Assembly: GCF_013410745.1 (NCBI RefSeq)
Contig: NZ_JACCFY010000001.1
Span: forward strand, 3,162,001-3,226,000
Direction: 5' to 3'
From: Nesterenkonia xinjiangensis
GTDB taxonomy: Bacteria > Actinomycetota > Actinomycetes > Actinomycetales > Micrococcaceae
DNA length: 64,000 nucleotides
Shown here: positions 17,161 through 26,055 of the stretch, piece after piece
Numbering within the stretch: the stretch's first letter is position 1
How the letters are laid out: every line of letters starts with the position of its first letter
Notes under the pieces: model-generated
Database searches by the model: none
The model's input: the letters and a program-made list of their open reading frames with translations, nothing else
Told to the model about the DNA's origin: nothing
Made by a program: the position numbers and the translations under genes

Positions 17161-18860
17161 GTGTGCGTCGGCTGATCGGCATGGAGACCGAGTACGGCAT
17201 CCACGCCCCGCAGAATCCACGGGCCAGCCATGTGGCGCTGTCCATCGAGCTGGTCAACGCCTATGCGGCGGCGGTCACCGAAGAGGGCGGCGCCGTCGCC
17301 GGCACGGAGTGGGACTACCAGTCCGAGTCCCCGCTGGTGGACGCCCGCGGCTGGGTGCTGCCGCGCTCCGCCGCGCATGCCAGCCAGCTCACCGACACCG
17401 CTGAGGCGCTGGACGGCGTGAGCGGGGGAGATCCTTCGCCCGCGGACGTCGCGAGCCCGGCCGACGTCTCCGAGGGGCAGCAGGGGCACGGGGACTCCGA
17501 GTTCCATGCGCCCGGCTCCGCACACTGGCGGGGCGACTTCTTCCGGCTGCGTGAGGGGCAGCCGCAGCTGCTGATGAACCTGGTGCTGTCCAACGGGGCG
17601 CGGCTCTATGTGGACCACGCCCACCCGGAGTACTCGGCCCCGGAGACCATCGGCGCCAGGCGCGCCGTGCTCTACGACGTCGCCGGTGACGTCATCGTGC
17701 GCCGTGCCGCGCAGCGGCTGGCTGACGAGGAGGGCAGCCCGGAGCTGCTGCTGTACAAGAACAACACCGACGGCAAGTCCGTCTCCTATGGGGCGCACGA
17801 GAACTACCTGGTCCCGCGCGAGGTGCCTTTCGACCAGCTGGTCGCCGGACTCATCCCGTTCTTCGTGACGCGGCAGATCATCTGCGGCGCGGGGCGGTTG
17901 GGGATCGGTCAGCGGGCCACCGGCGTCGGATTCCAGATCTCCCAGCGCGCAGACTTCTTCGAGGAGGAGGTCGGCCTGGAGACGACGGTCCGTCGGCCGA
18001 TCATCAACACCCGGGACGAGCCGCACGCGGACGCGGACCGGCATCGCCGGCTCCATGTGATCATCGGCGATGCCAACATGAGCGAGTACTCCGCCTGGCT
18101 GCGCGTGGGCACCACGGCGCTGGTGCTGGACCTGATCGAGTCCGGACATGCCCCGCAACTTCGCCTGCACGATCCCGTGGAGGCACTGAAGGCGATCTCT
18201 CACGATCCCTCGCTGACCACCACCGTGCGGACGAACCGTGGCCAGATGACGGCCCTGGACATCCAGCGGCTCTACCTGAAGGCCGCGATCTCCCGTGCCT
18301 CGGAGAAGTCCGGGCCGAAGACCGCGCTCACCGCCCCGGACACGGAGACCGCCGAGATCCTCGAAGCCTGGGGGACGCTGCTGGAGGATCTCACCGAGGA
18401 CGTCTCGCAGGCGGCGGACCGTGTCGACTGGGTCGCGAAGCTGGCCCTGATGGAGTCCTACCGGCGCCGTGACGGGCTGGACTGGGATGCGCCCCAGCTG
18501 AAGCTGATCGACCTGCAGTACGCCGATCTGCGGCCTGAACGCGGGCTGTACCACAAGCTCGTACGGGCCGGCCGGATGCGGCGGCTGTTCTCCGACGAGC
18601 AGATCGCGTGGGCCGCCGCGCACCCGCCGGAGGAGACCCGCGCCTGGCTGCGCGGCCAGCTGGTCGCCCAGCACTCCGAGCACCTCGTGGGGGCCAGCTG
18701 GGACCAGATCCTGCTCCGCACAGGCCCGCTGGCCCGCGCCACCCGGCTCAGCATGACCGAACCGACCCGCGGCTCCCGGAACGACGCCGAGCTGGTCCTG
18801 CTCGACGCCGACACCCCGGAGAAGCTGGTGGCCGGTCTGACCCGGCTGCTGCAGCCCTGA
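17157..18860 (+). CDS. dop: depupylase/deamidase of Pup
   Basis: Dop deamidates the C-terminal Gln of Pup to Glu and also removes Pup from proteins; it is a glutamine-synthetase-like enzyme. The 567-residue protein shows GMETEYGIHAP (residues 8-18), NGARLYVDHAHPEYSAPE (146-163), KNNTDGKSVSYGAHENYL, RPIINTRDEPHADADRHRRL and VIIGDANMSEYS. Usual length is near 500; the excess is an insert of about 55 residues between ARGW (63-66) and NGARLY (146-151), rich in Asp, Ser and Gly, in the region of the regulatory Dop-loop. The ATG overlaps the arc stop; pup follows after 143 bases. Confidence 0.95.
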   Translation: MSVRRLIGMETEYGIHAPQNPRASHVALSIELVNAYAAAVTEEGGAVAGTEWDYQSESPLVDARGWVLPRSAAHASQLTDTAEALDGVSGGDPSPADVASPADVSEGQQGHGDSEFHAPGSAHWRGDFFRLREGQPQLLMNLVLSNGARLYVDHAHPEYSAPETIGARRAVLYDVAGDVIVRRAAQRLADEEGSPELLLYKNNTDGKSVSYGAHENYLVPREVPFDQLVAGLIPFFVTRQIICGAGRLGIGQRATGVGFQISQRADFFEEEVGLETTVRRPIINTRDEPHADADRHRRLHVIIGDANMSEYSAWLRVGTTALVLDLIESGHAPQLRLHDPVEALKAISHDPSLTTTVRTNRGQMTALDIQRLYLKAAISRASEKSGPKTALTAPDTETAEILEAWGTLLEDLTEDVSQAADRVDWVAKLALMESYRRRDGLDWDAPQLKLIDLQYADLRPERGLYHKLVRAGRMRRLFSDEQIAWAAAHPPEETRAWLRGQLVAQHSEHLVGASWDQILLRTGPLARATRLSMTEPTRGSRNDAELVLLDADTPEKLVAGLTRLLQP

Positions 18861-18884
18861 GCGGGGCGTGTCTGCGGGGCCGTC

Positions 18885-18914
18885 CTGACGGCCTCGGTGG
18901 CAGGGTCGTAGACT
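18885..18914 (+). promoter_or_regulatory. probable promoter of pup-pafA
   Basis: CTGACG at 18885-18890 and TAGACT at 18909-18914 are separated by 18 bases. The ATG of pup follows 89 bases later, behind GAAGAGGAG. This would let pup be transcribed apart from dop. Confidence 0.45.
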
Positions 18915-19003
18915 CGACCTGAGGCCTGAGAGAGATCGAGACCGCCGAACCGTCGGCGCCCAGCCCGGGCGGCGTCACCTCGGCGGGGAGAAGAGGAGCG
19001 ACC

Positions 19004-19219
19004 ATGCCGTCCCAGCCGCAGCGCCGTCCCAGCGAGAGCGCCCAGGACCGACCCGCAGTGCCCGACGACGGCGCCGCAGCTCCGGTGCCCGCCGGCGGCA
19101 GCACCCAGTCCCAGGGCCGCGCCGAGGAGCTCGACAGCCTGCTCGACGAGATCGACTCGGTGCTGGAGACCAACGCGGAGGAGTTCGTCAAGGGGTTCGT
19201 CCAGAAGGGCGGGCAGTAG
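19004..19219 (+). CDS. pup: prokaryotic ubiquitin-like protein Pup
   Basis: The 71-residue modifier that is attached to substrate lysines. It is disordered and polar at the N-terminus, has a helical ARC-binding segment (AEELDSLLDEIDSVLETNAE, about residues 40-59), and ends FVKGFVQKGGQ. The final Gln71 shows that Dop must deamidate it before PafA can ligate it. It is preceded by GAAGAGGAG 7 bases before the ATG. pafA begins 4 bases after its stop; no prcB/prcA lie between, unlike mycobacteria. Confidence 0.96.
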   Translation: MPSQPQRRPSESAQDRPAVPDDGAAAPVPAGGSTQSQGRAEELDSLLDEIDSVLETNAEEFVKGFVQKGGQ

Positions 19220-19223
19220 CCGG

Positions 19224-20708
19224 ATGGAGCGACGCGTCGTCGGTGTGGAGACCGAGTTCGGACTGGCCCACCAGGGGCGCGGGCGGCGCGGTCTGCCGCC
19301 CGACGAGGCGGCCCGCTACCTGTTCCGCCCGGTGGTCGACTGGGGGCGCAGCTCCAACGTCTTCATCCCCAACGGCTCCCGCCTCTACCTCGATGTCGGC
19401 TCCCATCCGGAATACGCCACCGCCGAGTGTGACGACCTCCTCGACCTCATCGCCTCGGACCGCGCCGGCGAGCTGATCATGCATGATCTCGCGCTCCGCG
19501 CCCAGGAGGCGATGGCCGCCGACGGGCTGCCCGGCTCGGTGTACCTGCTGAAGAACAACATCGATTCCCAGGGCAACTCCTACGGATCCCATGAGAACTA
19601 CCTGATTCCGCGCACCACCCATTTCCGGCGGCTCTCCACGGTGCTGCTGCCCTTCCTGGTCACGCGGCAGATCATCGCCGGGGCCGGGCGGATCGTGCCC
19701 CCAACCGAGGACCAGGAGGCCCATTTCGCCTTCTCCCAGCGGGCGGACCACATGTGGGAGGGCATCTCGTCGGCCACCACCCGCTCTCGGCCGATCATCA
19801 ACACTCGCGACGAGCCGCACGCCGATGCGGCCGTGCATCGTCGGCTGCACGTCATCGTCGGGGACTCCAGCATGTCCGAGACCACCCAGCTGCTGCGCTT
19901 CGGCTCCACGGACCTGGTGCTGCGAATGATCGAGTCAGGGGCGCCCCTGGGGGATCATGAGCTGGAGAACCCGATCAGCGCGATCCGCCACATCAGCCAT
20001 GACGTCACCGGCCGGGCGAGGGTGCGGACACGGGAGGGCCGCCAGGTGACCGCCGTGGAGATCCAGCAGAACCTGTTCGATCGGGCACGGAGCTTCGTGG
20101 CTCGGCACGGTGCTCACCACGATCGTGTCGGGGAGGTCCTCGAGCTCTGGGGCCGCGCCGTGGAGGCGGTCGCCAGCGGGGACCACTCGCTCATCGATCG
20201 CGAGATCGACTGGGCGATCAAACGACGACTCATCGATGAGGTTGCCGGCCGAGCCGGGCTCGGGCTCGGTGACGCGCGACTGGACCAGATCGACTTCGCC
20301 TATCACGACATCCACCCGGACCGAGGGCTGTTCCACCTGCTGGTCCGCCGGGGGCGGGCCGTGCGGCTGCTCGACGAGGCCCGGCTGCGACGTGCGATCA
20401 CCGATCCGCCGGCCACGACACGTGCGGCGGTGCGGGGACGCTTCCTCTCCGCGGCCCGGGCCCATGGCGCCGGGCACACCGTGGACTGGGTGCATCACAA
20501 GCTGGTGGACCGGCCCCTGGAGGCCGTCATGGTCAAGGATCCCTTCGCCGCCGAGGATCCGCGGGTCGACACGCTGCTGGGCAGGCTCCGCGGCGAACTG
20601 CGCGAGCTCGACGACGCCGAGCGGGAGGCACAGCCGGGACCGCTGGCGCTCTCCGAACGGTATGTGGCGACATCGCCGGTGCCTCCGCCGGAGCCGCCGC
20701 TCATCTGA
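19224..20708 (+). CDS. pafA: Pup--protein ligase
   Basis: PafA activates the deamidated C-terminal Glu of Pup with ATP and joins it to lysine side chains. The 494-residue, Dop-related protein starts VVGVETEFGLAHQG and contains NGSRLYLDVGSHPEYATAE, LKNNIDSQGNSYGSHENYL, RPIINTRDEPHADAAVHRRL and a conserved C-terminal helical domain. It lacks the Dop-loop, which separates it from Dop. The C-terminus is about 40 residues longer than the mycobacterial enzyme and Pro/Glu rich. The start, ATG at 19224, sits 4 bases after pup. Confidence 0.95.
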   Translation: MERRVVGVETEFGLAHQGRGRRGLPPDEAARYLFRPVVDWGRSSNVFIPNGSRLYLDVGSHPEYATAECDDLLDLIASDRAGELIMHDLALRAQEAMAADGLPGSVYLLKNNIDSQGNSYGSHENYLIPRTTHFRRLSTVLLPFLVTRQIIAGAGRIVPPTEDQEAHFAFSQRADHMWEGISSATTRSRPIINTRDEPHADAAVHRRLHVIVGDSSMSETTQLLRFGSTDLVLRMIESGAPLGDHELENPISAIRHISHDVTGRARVRTREGRQVTAVEIQQNLFDRARSFVARHGAHHDRVGEVLELWGRAVEAVASGDHSLIDREIDWAIKRRLIDEVAGRAGLGLGDARLDQIDFAYHDIHPDRGLFHLLVRRGRAVRLLDEARLRRAITDPPATTRAAVRGRFLSAARAHGAGHTVDWVHHKLVDRPLEAVMVKDPFAAEDPRVDTLLGRLRGELRELDDAEREAQPGPLALSERYVATSPVPPPEPPLI

Positions 20709-20825
20709 GGAGACGCGCTGACCTGGAGCGACGCCTCTGCCCTGAGCGAGGCTCCGGGTCGACCCTGTACAGTTCACCCTGGCGACATCACCGCCCGCCC
20801 CGATCAGTTGTGGAGGACACCCTTC

Positions 20826-21956
20826 GTGCGAAAGATGCAATACGCCCTGGCTGCCCCGGCAGTGCTGCTGCTGGCCGGCTGCTCCAGCGACGGACTCGGC
20901 GACACCTCGGCTCTGTCGGGGATCGATCTGCACTTCACCGACGAGGGTGTTCCCGAGGTGCTGATCAGCAATCCTGTGGAGTCCGACGAGGAGTCCTCGC
21001 TGATCCTGTCCCAGGGGGACGGCGATGAGCTGGATCCGGAGCAGATCCTGCACGTGTCCTCGGCGACGGTCGACCCGGCCAGCGGCGCGGTGCAGCAGGA
21101 GAACTTCAGCGAGGACACGCCCTCGCTGCTGTTCCTGCCGATGATCCAGGAGCAGAGCGAGTTCATCTACGACTCGCTGGTGGACACCGGGGCGACCGTC
21201 GGCTCCGACATCGCACTCTATGAGCCGGGCAGCGCCGAGACCGGCGGTGCGGACTCGCTGGTGATCCTCCGCATCGATGACCAGGTGCCCGCCCATGCGA
21301 CCGGCGAGGAGCAGGAGCAGAGCGGAGACCTGCCGGAGATCACCTCGGAGGTCGGCGAAGCTCCCACGCTCCCCGCCGCTCCCGATGAGGAGGAGGCTCC
21401 GGAGGAGACCGAGAGCGAGGTGCTCATCGCCGGCGAGGGTGCGGAGATCGGAGCCACTGACCAGGTCGTGGTCCGCTACACCGGCTGGACATGGTCCGAC
21501 GGGGAGGTCTTCGACTCCGCGTGGCCGGGCGTCACACCTCCGGACTCGGAGCAGGCTGCCGAGGACGGGACCACCGAGGACGAGGAAGCCGAGGACGACG
21601 GCGAGGACGACGAGGCCGCGTCGGTGCCGCCAGCCAGTTTCCCCCTGGACAACCTGGTGGACGGATGGGCCGAAGGGCTGGAGGGCAAGCACGTCGGTGA
21701 CCGTGTGCTTCTGGTGATCCCGCCGGAGTCCGGCTACGGCGAGGCCGAGGGCCATGATCTGCAGGACGAGACGCTGATCTTCGTGGTGGACCTCATCGCC
21801 TCCGCCCCGGCGCCCGAGCAGACCCAGGAGCAGATGCCGGAGCAGCCCGAGCTCACGGAGGAGGAGCTCGAGGAGCTCGAGGAGATGATGCAGGAGCAGG
21901 GCGGCGAGGACGCAGACGCCGACGACACAGACGCCGACGACACAGACGACGACTGA
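20826..21956 (+). CDS. FKBP-type peptidyl-prolyl isomerase lipoprotein
   Basis: A 376-residue secreted lipoprotein: signal peptide ending at the lipobox LLAGC (lipidated Cys19). The first half (30-165) looks like a degenerate FKBP domain. The second (about 205-330) is a recognisable FKBP core with VVVRYTGWTWSDGEVFDSAW and a C-terminal PPESGYGEAEG, interrupted by an acidic insert. Linkers and the tail are strongly acidic, ending in Asp-rich repeats. The GTG at 20826 follows GGAGGACA. It lies between pafA and a small FKBP, a common order in Micrococcales. A role in folding of exported proteins is likely from the family. Confidence 0.85.
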   Translation: MRKMQYALAAPAVLLLAGCSSDGLGDTSALSGIDLHFTDEGVPEVLISNPVESDEESSLILSQGDGDELDPEQILHVSSATVDPASGAVQQENFSEDTPSLLFLPMIQEQSEFIYDSLVDTGATVGSDIALYEPGSAETGGADSLVILRIDDQVPAHATGEEQEQSGDLPEITSEVGEAPTLPAAPDEEEAPEETESEVLIAGEGAEIGATDQVVVRYTGWTWSDGEVFDSAWPGVTPPDSEQAAEDGTTEDEEAEDDGEDDEAASVPPASFPLDNLVDGWAEGLEGKHVGDRVLLVIPPESGYGEAEGHDLQDETLIFVVDLIASAPAPEQTQEQMPEQPELTEEELEELEEMMQEQGGEDADADDTDADDTDDD

Positions 21957-21985
21957 TGTCACTGAGCTGACATGGATGACCGGGG

Positions 21986-22025
21986 CGCCCCGGGAGCATC
22001 ACCTGCAGGTGATGCTCCCGGGGCG
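21986..22025 (+). terminator. hairpin terminator after the FKBP lipoprotein gene
   Basis: A perfect 40-base palindrome (two 20-base arms, centre at 22005/22006 in ACCTG/CAGGT) lies 30 bases after the stop codon. No long T run follows, as is common for GC-rich terminators. Confidence 0.75.
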
Positions 22026-22128
22026 TCCTGCATGTGCCCAGGGTGAGCAGGGACTCTCCGCGCCGAGCATCGGCTCTCGACTCCGTTAGGCTGGGACGAG
22101 TCGTCCCGCAACGGAGAGGAAATCCCCC

Positions 22129-22533
22129 ATGTCTTTCGGTCAGCGCAGCTACGACCGCACCCGTCCTGAGATCGACTTCCCCGGCGACACCCCTCCGGAG
22201 GAGCTCGTCGTCGAGGAGCTCATCCCCGGCGGCGGCCCGGGAGTCGAGCCCGGAGACCAGATCTCCTGCCACTACGTCGGGGTCTCCTGGTCCACTGGTG
22301 AGGAGTTCGACGCCTCCTGGAACCGCGGCCAGCCCCTGGACTTCACCGCCGGCGCCGGCCAGGTGATCTCCGGCTGGGACCAGGGCCTGATCGGGATGCA
22401 GGAGGGCGCCCGGCGCCGTCTGGAGATCCCGCCGCATCTGGCCTACGGGGAGCAGGGCGCCGGAGGGGCCATCGGTCCGAACGAGACGCTGATCTTCGTG
22501 GTCGACCTGGTCAGCATCCGCCGAGCCGGCTGA
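22129..22533 (+). CDS. FKBP-type peptidyl-prolyl cis-trans isomerase
   Basis: A 134-residue cytosolic single-domain FKBP. It has the family core: DQISCHYVGVSWSTGEEFDASW (about residues 44-64), the VISGWDQGLIGMQEGARRRL helix, IPPHLAYGEQGAGGAIGPNETLIFVVDL at the C-terminus, which carries the aromatic pocket residues. No signal peptide. GGAGAGGAAA lies 8-17 bases before the ATG. It follows a terminator and has TAGGCT at 22087-22092 as a possible -10 box. pafBC begins 6 bases after its stop, so they are likely one transcript. Confidence 0.92.
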   Translation: MSFGQRSYDRTRPEIDFPGDTPPEELVVEELIPGGGPGVEPGDQISCHYVGVSWSTGEEFDASWNRGQPLDFTAGAGQVISGWDQGLIGMQEGARRRLEIPPHLAYGEQGAGGAIGPNETLIFVVDLVSIRRAG

Positions 22534-22539
22534 GCCGAC

Positions 22540-24912
22540 GTGGTCGGGTACCGGCACATCAGCCGCCGCGCCGCGGACCGCGTCGTGGGCATCGACGGGG
22601 GCATCGACGGGGACGTCGTCGCGGAGTATGAGGCCGCCTCGCACGCCACGGGTGCGGAGGAGACTCAGGACGTCACCGCCGACTCCGGGGTGAGCCGTGC
22701 CCTGTCCCTGGCCGCCACGCTGATCGACGCCGCGCCGAGCGGACTGACCAAGGCTGAGGTCCGGGAGCGCGTCGAGCACTACCGGACTGCGGGTGACGGG
22801 GCCTCGGCGGAGGCTTTCGAGCAGCAGTTCAGCCGGGACAAGCGGCATCTGCGACGCATCGGCATCGAGATCACCGAGCAGGGTGGCGGTGCGGAGGATC
22901 GCGAGGGTCGTGGAGGCGACCACGAGTTCCGCTATCTGATCGATCCTCAGGCCCACGGGCTGCCGCTGCTGGAGCTGGACGCCGAGGAGGTCGTCGCGCT
23001 GCGGCACACCGAGCTGCTGTGGAGCGGCACCCGAGCCCAGCAGGCGATCCGTCAGGCCTCGGGAGCGCTGCTCGCGCCTCATCTCGGCGAGGGCGGGCTC
23101 CCCGACGTCGGCGGACCGGCGCAGTCCCAGCCGTCGGCGGTCCGCCTGGGACTGGCGGACGATCAGGTCCTCGACCACCTGGCCGTGCTGGCTGAGGCCC
23201 GCGGCTCACGGGTCGTCGGATTCGACTACGGCCCGCGCGGCCGGCACCGCGCTGAACGCCGCCGGACTCTGCCTCTGGGCGTGGGGTCGCGCGGCGGCTG
23301 GTACCTGGTGGGCCACGACCTGGACCGCGATGCCGTGCGGGTCTACCGATTGGACCGCATCCGGGGGGCGATCGAGCCGCTCACGGTGCAGGACGACGGT
23401 GCCGCCGCCATCCTGCAGGGCATCGCGGAGGGACGGGTCGATCCCCGGAAGGTCACCCAGGAGCAGCTCGAGACCCTGGGGCCGGTCCATGGTACCGAGA
23501 CCGTGGAGCTCGCGGTCGCCGAGGCGCTGGTGCCCTCCTTCCTGCCGCATGCCCGGGCGCAGAGTGCTGAGGATGTTGAGAGCGCGGATGGTGCGGTCAC
23601 TCAGCGCCGGCGGAGCCGAGGAGACGGCGCCCGCAGGCTCACCGTGGAGACTTCGCTGCACGACTCCTTCGTCGGGAAGGTCGCGGCGGCGGGGCCCCAG
23701 GTGCACATCCTGTCCGGTCATCGGCTCACCGCTCTGGTGCGGTCCCACCTCGAGTCGGTGCTGCGCGCCCACCGGGACGTCCCGGCGGAGCCGATCGAGC
23801 TGAAGCCGGTCAAGCACGGGGCGAGGAACGACGCCCTGGTCAAGATCGCCCGTGTGGTGAGCATCGCCGCCTATCTGCAGGCCTCCGGCGGCGCCAGGGT
23901 CAGCGACCTGCTCCGGCGCTACAGCCTGGAACCCCGCCAGCTGCACCGCGACCTGCTCTCACTGCAGCAGTCTGCGGCCTTCGACGACGCGCAGTTCGGC
24001 CACTACATCGACATCACCCCGGAGCTGCCGCTGACCCGTCGCGTCTTCGAGGAGCGGCTGGTCCCGGAGGATCCGGTGATCAGGGTGCAGCTGCCCGGGG
24101 AGCGGCTCAGCAGCACCCTGGGCAGGCCGCTGCGGCTCTCCACCCCGCAGGCGCTGTCCCTGCTCATCGGACTCGAGGGTCTGATCGCCTCGGAGGACCC
24201 CACTGAGGAGCTGGTCCGGGCCGCCGCCGAGCGGCTGCGTGACCGGATCCGGGCCATCGTGCCTGAGGAGCTCGACGTCACCGCAGCCGAGCTGAGTGTG
24301 GTCTGGCACAGCGACGATGACTTCGGCCGGGAGCCCCAGCTGCACGCGGCCCTGGGGGCCGGTCATGCCGTGGAGCTGCTCTATGAGGACCTTCAGGGGC
24401 GGCGCACCAGGCGCACCGTCGATCCGGTGAACCTGCTGCATGACGGGCCACGCACCTATCTGCGTGCCTGGTGCCGCTCTGCCCAGGGGGAGCGGAACTT
24501 CCTGCTGTCTCGGATGCTGGAGCTTCGTCCGCTTCCGGAGACGCCGTTGAGCCGGGAGTCGCTCCGGCTGGCCGCCGAGCCCGCGCGGCGTCCTGAGGTT
24601 CCCCGGCTGCCCGAGGACACGCTGGTCACGCTGCGCTTCGCCCCGTCGGCCGTCGCACTCGCCGACGGCTGGGCGCCGCTGCGAGAGGCGTGGCATGAGG
24701 GCGGCGCCCGCACGGTGGAGGTCGCACTGCGCAGCCCGGCCATCGCCGTCGACCTGGCCCTGCGCTCTGGCGGCGACGTCACCGTCACCGCTCCGGAGGA
24801 GCTCTCTGCGGAGGTGCTGCACCGGGCCGAGGCGGCGTTGGCGGCGGTGCGGAGGAACGCGTCCAGCTGCGTGGAGTATCCTGAGACACAGACGAAAGGA
24901 CGCACTCCATGA
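22540..24912 (+). CDS. pafBC: fused PafB-PafC WYL-domain DNA damage regulator
   Basis: A 790-residue fusion of two WYL-type regulators that most actinobacteria encode as separate pafB and pafC. First half: winged HTH with ALSLAATLIDAAPSGLTKAEVRE (about 55-110) and a WYL domain including GSRGGWYLVGHDLDRDAVRVYRLDRI. Second half starts about residue 418 with a second HTH (VSIAAYLQASGGARVSDLLRRY) and a second WYL domain (LHDGPRTYLRAWCR). Known PafBC activates the mycobacterial LexA/RecA-independent DNA damage response. The GTG at 22540 has no strong ribosome site, so the exact N-terminus is uncertain. It overlaps tatA by four bases. Confidence 0.9.
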   Translation: MVGYRHISRRAADRVVGIDGGIDGDVVAEYEAASHATGAEETQDVTADSGVSRALSLAATLIDAAPSGLTKAEVRERVEHYRTAGDGASAEAFEQQFSRDKRHLRRIGIEITEQGGGAEDREGRGGDHEFRYLIDPQAHGLPLLELDAEEVVALRHTELLWSGTRAQQAIRQASGALLAPHLGEGGLPDVGGPAQSQPSAVRLGLADDQVLDHLAVLAEARGSRVVGFDYGPRGRHRAERRRTLPLGVGSRGGWYLVGHDLDRDAVRVYRLDRIRGAIEPLTVQDDGAAAILQGIAEGRVDPRKVTQEQLETLGPVHGTETVELAVAEALVPSFLPHARAQSAEDVESADGAVTQRRRSRGDGARRLTVETSLHDSFVGKVAAAGPQVHILSGHRLTALVRSHLESVLRAHRDVPAEPIELKPVKHGARNDALVKIARVVSIAAYLQASGGARVSDLLRRYSLEPRQLHRDLLSLQQSAAFDDAQFGHYIDITPELPLTRRVFEERLVPEDPVIRVQLPGERLSSTLGRPLRLSTPQALSLLIGLEGLIASEDPTEELVRAAAERLRDRIRAIVPEELDVTAAELSVVWHSDDDFGREPQLHAALGAGHAVELLYEDLQGRRTRRTVDPVNLLHDGPRTYLRAWCRSAQGERNFLLSRMLELRPLPETPLSRESLRLAAEPARRPEVPRLPEDTLVTLRFAPSAVALADGWAPLREAWHEGGARTVEVALRSPAIAVDLALRSGGDVTVTAPEELSAEVLHRAEAALAAVRRNASSCVEYPETQTKGRTP

Positions 24913-25172
24913 ACATCACCGGTTGGCAGATCGCCATCATCGCCCTGCTCATCATCCTGCTGTTCGGTGCGCCGAAGCTTCCGCAGCTGGCCAAGTCCGT
25001 GGGCCAGTCGATGCGCATCTTCAAGTCCGAGGTCCGCACGATGAACGACGAGTCCCAGGACAAGGAGCCCGAACCCGACGCCGACGAGCGCCCGGCGGTG
25101 GAAGGCCGCGTGGTGGACCCCTCCGAGTCTCCGCGCCGCCGCGGCTCGGAGCAGCGCCGGGACCACGCCTGA
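24909..25172 (+). CDS. tatA: twin-arginine translocase subunit TatA
   Basis: An 87-residue single-span membrane protein: N-terminal hydrophobic helix (GWQIAIIALLIILLFGAPKL, residues 5-24) with the FGxxKLP hinge, an amphipathic helix (PQLAKSVGQSMRIFKSEV) and an acidic, charged tail. TatA oligomers form the pore for folded twin-arginine proteins. The ATG overlaps the pafBC stop, with AAAGGACG upstream. tatC follows 9 bases later; tatB is not in this cluster, as usual in actinobacteria. Confidence 0.95.
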   Translation: MNITGWQIAIIALLIILLFGAPKLPQLAKSVGQSMRIFKSEVRTMNDESQDKEPEPDADERPAVEGRVVDPSESPRRRGSEQRRDHA

Positions 25173-25181
25173 GGGCGGCCG

Positions 25182-26021
25182 ATGGCCGGGACGCAGGACG
25201 AGGATCCCCGGACCACCGGACGACGCCGCAGGAAGAGACGCCGCAGGGACGCTGAGGGGAAGATGCCCCTCAAGGAGCATCTGCGTGAGCTCCGCAACCG
25301 CCTGATCAAAGCCTGTCTCGGCATCGTCGTGGGTGCGGTCGCGGGCTTCTTCCTCTATGACACGATCTTTGCGCTGCTGAGCTCCCCGGTGGTCGACTTC
25401 GACGACGTCGACCGCAGCACCGAGATCGCTTTCAACACGGTCGGGCAGCCGCTGGACCTGATGATCCGCATCTCCCTTTTCGTGGGCATCGTGATCTCGT
25501 CTCCGGTGTGGCTCTATCAGGTGTGGGCGTTCATCATGCCCGGGCTGCAGAAGAAGGAGAAGCGCTATGCGATGGGCTTCATCGCCGCCTCGGTGCCGTT
25601 GTTCGTCATCGGGATCGCCATGGCCTATGTGGTGCTGCCGCAGGCGATCCGCTTCTTCTTCACCCTGAACCCCGAGGGCACCTCCAACATCATCGCCCCG
25701 GATGTCTACTTCACCTTCGTGCTGCACCTCTTCCTGGCCTTCGGGATCGCGATGGTCATCCCGGTCGTGCTGGTCGGGGTGAACATGATGGGCCTGATCA
25801 CCGGTCGGCGGGTGCTCAAGAGCTGGCGCGGCACGCTGATGTTCATCGCGCTGATCTCCGCGATGGCCGCCCCCGGCGGTGACGCGATCACCATGTTCTT
25901 CATCGCCGGGCCCCTGGTGGTGCTCTTCGGGGTCGCGATCGTGCTCTGCCTGCTCAATGACAAGCGGCGCGAGAAGCGCGTGGCCGCGCGTGAGGCCGCC
26001 AACGAGGATCTCGTCGCCTAG
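25182..26021 (+). CDS. tatC: twin-arginine translocase subunit TatC
   Basis: The polytopic receptor for twin-arginine signal peptides. The 279-residue protein has a basic N-terminal extension (RRRRKRRRRD-like), the signature MPLKEHLRELRNRLIKA (about residues 28-44), six hydrophobic segments, and the conserved SPVWLYQVWAFIMPGL loop containing the Phe/Glu environment of the signal-binding site. Length is normal. It follows tatA directly and ends the pup-tat block; a perfect inverted repeat follows. Confidence 0.95.
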   Translation: MAGTQDEDPRTTGRRRRKRRRRDAEGKMPLKEHLRELRNRLIKACLGIVVGAVAGFFLYDTIFALLSSPVVDFDDVDRSTEIAFNTVGQPLDLMIRISLFVGIVISSPVWLYQVWAFIMPGLQKKEKRYAMGFIAASVPLFVIGIAMAYVVLPQAIRFFFTLNPEGTSNIIAPDVYFTFVLHLFLAFGIAMVIPVVLVGVNMMGLITGRRVLKSWRGTLMFIALISAMAAPGGDAITMFFIAGPLVVLFGVAIVLCLLNDKRREKRVAAREAANEDLVA

Positions 26022-26055
26022 TCATCGCCGGCCAGCAGGTCCTTGTCGGCTCTGA

